From contig NC_092045.1 of NCBI RefSeq assembly GCF_003086295.3, forward strand, positions 92,208,693 through 92,272,692: 64,000 bases of DNA, read 5' to 3'. How positions within the stretch are numbered: position 1 is the first letter of the stretch; the number at the start of each line of letters is the position of its first letter. The position numbers and the translations under genes were made by a program. Of this stretch, positions 60,401-64,000 are shown piece after piece. The notes beneath the pieces are model-generated. The model worked only from the letters and a program-made list of their open reading frames with translations, was not told the DNA's origin and did no database searches. The stretch is from Arachis hypogaea (Eukaryota > Streptophyta > Magnoliopsida > Fabales > Fabaceae).

Positions 60401-61865
60401 TATTTTTAGTTTAACGGCCATCAAGACGAATAGGAACGAATTTTGGTATTATTCAATTTTGTTCCGCTCTATTTTATCTTAGAACTCACACATGTTCTCA
60501 TGCAAGTATTTAAAATACGAGTATTTATTCGAATTAATCTCTAAAAAATTCTAAATCAACCATATTATTTTTTGTTTTTAATATTTGTAATTTTTTTAAA
60601 AGTTTTTTCAATATTTAATTTTATTTAATTTAGTCTCTAACATTTTCGATTCATTCAATTTTATTTTTAATATTTTCAATTTATGTCAAAATTATTTTAA
60701 AAAATTTTTAATTTTGTCCCTAACATTTTACATGGAATTAACATTTAAGGATAATTTTGATACAAATACAAAAATTTAGAGATAAAATTAAATGCAACTA
60801 AACCTTAGTAATAACTTTAAAAAAATCACAAACATTAGAAAATATATATATATATATATATATATATTATCCTTTTCTTTAAACTATACCTTTGCCCTCA
60901 CCAAAAAAAAAAAAAAAAAAAAAAAAAAACTATACCTTTGCCTTACCAACTTTCTCTTCACCACTTGCACATTCACACCTAACCCTTCTCTTGTTGTTTT
61001 CAACATAAAAATTCCTCCTTTCTTCAAATATTGTGTAATCCTTTAGAACTCTCTTGAATGGTCAAAAATAGCAAACCCCATGTTTAATTGGAACTGCACC
61101 TCCCCAAACTCCATGTTTCATATTTTTCATGAATCAGAAAGATCAGACCTACTAATCTTGATCAATCGCAAGGAAGTCCTTCACAACAGCTCCTTGTTTG
61201 ATCGCCATGTTCAGAAATGAATTTCAGGAGAAACGTTAATGGGGATAGAAAAAGAATCTATAATAGATGATGATATTGGCAAAGTCAGGGAAGAGAAGGG
61301 TTTCTTTAGTGATGGTGAAGCTATGAGGGGTTGAGCTTTTTAAGAAAAAAAATTAGATTGAGGGCTGTCTGACTTGTATCCTTAACAAAAACAACTTTGT
61401 TTTTGTGTGTGGCTAATCAGGGACCAATTTGCCACTAAATCATATGTCTGTTAATGTTTAACTCATGTAGTTAACGAGTCACGTTAGACAAATTATTAAG
61501 GTTTGAGAGAGCAAGGTAATAGAGGAACTAATTTGACTGAGGTCAATGATTGTCGGGGATCTATAAAGCTATTAAAATTTATTAAGGACTAATAAGTCTA
61601 ATTTAAAATTTTTGAAGATCAATTTGGATAAATATTCTTAAATTATTTATCCTAATCCTATTCGTTGGGTATTCAATCCTTTTCTATTCGTATTTCTTAA
61701 ATGTACTTTAGTCACTTTAATTTGAATTAATAAAATTTAGTTTTCAACACTAAAATATGTATTTGAGAGAATGATAAATGTGTATGTATTTGACTAAAAT
61801 TTTAATTTATTATATCATAAATTTTATATTTTTGGCGATTTGAAACTAATAAAAGAAAAGGAAAG
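57496..61865. other. 3' UTR of RABC1 and AT-rich intergenic DNA
   Basis: About 300 bp of likely 3' UTR follows the stop. No convincing gene was seen beyond it. At 60400-61640 there are phrases common in plant MITEs ('tttagtctctaacattttc', 'ttttgtccctaacattt', 'aatcagggaccaatttgcca'), so a degraded element is likely, but ends and target duplications could not be set. Confidence 0.5.
60842..60929. repeat. (TA)n and poly-A tracts
   Basis: A (TA)13-type run at 60842-60868 and a 27-base A tract at 60903-60929. Between and after them 'aaactatacctttgcc' is repeated (60879 and 60929), a short direct repeat flanking the A tract. Confidence 0.95.
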
Positions 61866-62138
61866 TGTTACTTGATATTTATTCTATTAGTTAGAATTTG
61901 TTAATTTTAGCTATTATTTTTCTTTGTATAGAAAATTGTTAGTAGTAGGTTTGATTGCACATGTTGAGCTGTATAGTTAGTTAGAGCAGCTATAGCATTA
62001 TGTTAGAAGTAGTATTTGTATAAATAGCAAATTATAGCTTTGTATTCTTTGAGTCTCATCATTATAAAAGTTCAATTCTCAATTCCTTCTTGGCTTCTCT
62101 GTTTTTGTTCTTCTCCATGCTCACATGTAAATTTAACA
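61866..62138 (+). repeat. 5' LTR of the copia element
   Basis: 273 bp, starting TGTTACTTGATATTTATTC and ending AATTTAACA. It contains a TATA-like 'tataaatagc' at about 62020, a plausible promoter for the element's transcript. Confidence 0.88.
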
Positions 62139-62152
62139 TGGTGCGGTGAGCG
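62139..62152 (+). other. Copia primer binding site
   Basis: TGGTGCGGTGAGCG follows the LTR end directly. It starts with TGG (tRNA CCA end) but differs from the usual initiator-Met site TGGTATCAGAGC, so another tRNA may be the primer. Confidence 0.65.
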
Positions 62153-62546
62153 TGGATGGAGGAACGTTGAGATCCTGATTGAAGGATGAGAAACTTGCTC
62201 TCTAATTCACAATTCGTTGACGTGATTAGAGAAGGATGATGAGTCCAGCTTTACAGTTGAAACGCTCGTTCGCTGTTCTTGACTCGTGAATTTTATTTTT
62301 CCCCTTTTCCTTCATTTGATTTGAACTCACACAATTTCTTCTCTCTTTTCTTCATACCTATTTGAAATCTCAGCATCCGCTCTTCTTCTTCATCTATTTA
62401 TTTTCTTCTTCTTTCTTGAACTCACACCGTAGAGTTTGATGAGAGCTTTGTTGTCTAACTGTCTTCCCGTTAAGGAGAGATAACGAGTTTCCGATCAACG
62501 AGATCAAGAGAGAAAGATTACAACCGCCTCTGGTATCTTCGCAGCA

Positions 62547-64000
62547 ATGGAAGAAAAATCAAATTCAAGTGATGGCTCCACAGGAGGTGGTCCTGCGATG
62601 GACATGCAGCAATTCGCAGCGTTCTTTAGTCAAGTGGCACAGATCCAGAGCCATATCAACAAGACAAGTCCGAATCAAGATCTCTCAAGCCCCTATTACA
62701 TACTTCCTTCTGAAAATCCAGGTATATCTATTACCAATGTAATCCTTACTGGTTCAAATTACAGTGCGTGGAGCAAAGCTATGACTAATGCTCTTACATC
62801 CAAAAATAAAATTGAATTTATTGATGGCACTATCCTGAAACCTGAGAAAACTGATCCTAATTTCAAGGCATGGCAACGATGCAATACCTATGTAGTTGCT
62901 TGGATTAACCTTTCCCTTAATCCAGAAATCTATCAGAGTGTTCTTTGGAACAACATAAGTTACGAATTATGGAATGACCTTAAGCATCGCTACTATCAGG
63001 GTGATAGGTTTCGAGTAGCTGAATTGAATGAGGAGATTTATGCATTAAAACAAGGGGATTTATCTGTTACAGCTTATTTTGCCAAACTGAAAAATCTTTG
63101 GGAAGAGATTGATGATTTTAGAAGTATACCTGGTTGCGATTGTGCTAAATGTGAATGTGGCTTAGGCATTGTTAGGCAACACAGGGAAGAGGACAGAGTC
63201 ACCAAATTTTTGCGTGGTCTTGGAGAGCAATATTCCACTGTTAAGTCACAGGTTATGTTAATGGATGATTTGCCTAGTGTGAATAGAATTCTGTCAATGA
63301 TCACTCAGCAAGAAAGGCAGCTGTTCAGCTTTGATAATGCCTTAGATGCTAAAATTCTGGCAGCCTCTTCTCCGCCTGATAACAAAGGTAGAAATCCATT
63401 TAAAAAGGGGCAAAATCGCATCAAATTGCAGTGCACTCATTGTGGAAAATCAGGACACATTGTGGATAATTGCTATAAGAAGCATGGTTATCCACCTAAC
63501 TTCAAACCCCGGTTTGAGAAAAAGTCTCCTGTCCTCAATTGTATAACTGCAGCAGACAATCCTGAAGATGAAAATGATGACTTTAGTGTTCCACAATTGG
63601 TTAGAGGTGAACCAACCATTAATGAATTCACTCCAGAGCAACGAGAAGCTCTTTTAGCCCTGCTCAGCAAGCAAGATGTGCCTCATTCTCATAGTGTCAA
63701 CCAGATTTCAGCCAAAGCAAATCCTTCTCCTTATAAAGGTAGAATGGTAAACATTTTACAATTTGATTCTCATGTCAAAGCTCTAAATATTTCAATCAAT
63801 AAACACAAGCCATGGGTACTTGACACTGGAGCTACTGACCACGTATCATATACCCTGGCAGATTTTCAAAATTACTTCAAAGTTGATCCAATTATTGTCA
63901 AATTACCTAATGGAGCACTCACTACTAGCTGCATCATGGGCACCATTATGTTTTCTGACAATCTTTTTCTCACTAATGCATTGTTTATTCCCACTTTTAA
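62547..64000 (+). CDS. Copia gag-pol polyprotein (partial, open)
   Basis: The polyprotein makes virus-like particles and the enzymes for retrotransposition. The start ATG at 62547 is the first in the frame, which stays open for 484 codons to the window end. The copia gag domain (UBN2/retrotran_gag type) spans about residues 50-260: GISITNVILTGSNYSAWSKA, FRVAELNEEIYALKQGDLSV, FAKLKNLWEEID, CDCAKCECG. A CCHC zinc knuckle, CTHCGKSGHIVDNCYKKHG, begins at residue 296. The aspartic protease active site, LDTGATDHV, is at about residue 426. Integrase, reverse transcriptase and RNase H should follow outside the window. No stop or frameshift was seen. Confidence 0.93.
   Translation, partial: MEEKSNSSDGSTGGGPAMDMQQFAAFFSQVAQIQSHINKTSPNQDLSSPYYILPSENPGISITNVILTGSNYSAWSKAMTNALTSKNKIEFIDGTILKPEKTDPNFKAWQRCNTYVVAWINLSLNPEIYQSVLWNNISYELWNDLKHRYYQGDRFRVAELNEEIYALKQGDLSVTAYFAKLKNLWEEIDDFRSIPGCDCAKCECGLGIVRQHREEDRVTKFLRGLGEQYSTVKSQVMLMDDLPSVNRILSMITQQERQLFSFDNALDAKILAASSPPDNKGRNPFKKGQNRIKLQCTHCGKSGHIVDNCYKKHGYPPNFKPRFEKKSPVLNCITAADNPEDENDDFSVPQLVRGEPTINEFTPEQREALLALLSKQDVPHSHSVNQISAKANPSPYKGRMVNILQFDSHVKALNISINKHKPWVLDTGATDHVSYTLADFQNYFKVDPIIVKLPNGALTTSCIMGTIMFSDNLFLTNALFIPTF

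Larger units (their letters stand above)
61866..64000 (+). mobile_element. Ty1/copia retrotransposon, 5' part
   Basis: A short LTR with perfect TGTTA...TAACA ends (61866-62138), a primer site starting TGGTGCGGTGAG at 62139, a leader of about 400 bp, and a gag-pol frame open to the window edge. The other LTR lies outside. The lack of any stop in more than 480 codons suggests a recent insertion, unlike the other retroelements here. Confidence 0.9.

Noticed and set aside
60500..61640. Possible MITE or degraded element between RABC1 and the copia element
   Set aside because: Phrases typical of plant MITEs are present, but I could not define inverted ends or a target duplication, so it is only noted in the spacer entry.

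Overview
This is a plant nuclear window, most likely from a legume of the peanut genus Arachis. The evidence is spliced genes, very AT-rich spacers, and LTR retrotransposons with the TGATGAGCGGATA start and GGCGTTTAAACGCC palindromes that I recognise from Arachis repeats. No bacterial operons, rRNA or tRNA genes were seen. Only one ordinary host gene is clear: RABC1, a Rab18-class GTPase at 55.5-57.5 kb. Almost everything else is transposable elements inserted into one another.

Layout. (1) 1-14.2 kb: a minus-strand plant-mobile-domain (PMD/MAIN-like) pseudogene was broken by two Athila-like Ty3 LTR retrotransposons. The first (1-2869) runs off the left edge. The second (3253-11856) has LTR pieces on the minus strand but its pol and 3' ORF on the plus strand, which is best explained by an internal inversion. 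(2) 15.8-24.5 kb: decayed genes of an autonomous Helitron, namely an RPA-like gene split by a hAT MITE and a Rep/Pif1 helicase. A Helitron-type 3' hairpin plus CTAG lies far downstream at 53.77 kb. (3) 24.65-50.92 kb: a decayed Tekay/Del-like Ty3 element. Its gag holds a solo LTR with a 5-bp target duplication (TSD), and that LTR holds a hAT MITE. Its 3' LTR is stretched to 19.6 kb by further insertions. (4) Inside that 3' LTR: a hAT element (32529-47431, 8-bp TSD) contains a 13.2-kb Mutator-like element (MULE, about 32760-45924, 9-11-bp TSD). A second solo LTR (47852-49787) sits nearby. (5) 50.9-55.1 kb: a fragment of an unknown spliced gene, a 37-bp LINE-like scrap and two foldback elements. 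(6) 55.2-61.8 kb: RABC1 and AT-rich spacer. (7) 61866 to the right edge: a copia retrotransposon with an open gag-pol frame.

The most interesting part is the 13.2-kb MULE. It carries two convergent multi-exon genes. On the minus strand is an apparently intact five-exon FAR1/MULE-transposase gene (771 codons, all splice phases consistent). On the plus strand is a 13-exon Ulp1-type cysteine protease gene (746 codons, all phases consistent) broken by a single stop, which falls on the codon expected to encode the oxyanion-hole glutamine. It also carries arrays of an approximately 44-bp TTTTGCAC-rich repeat in opposite orientations towards its two ends, and a captured CRM-domain gene fragment. All function calls are from sequence recognition alone. 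Exon models rest on splice consensus and frame continuity, and no database search was run.
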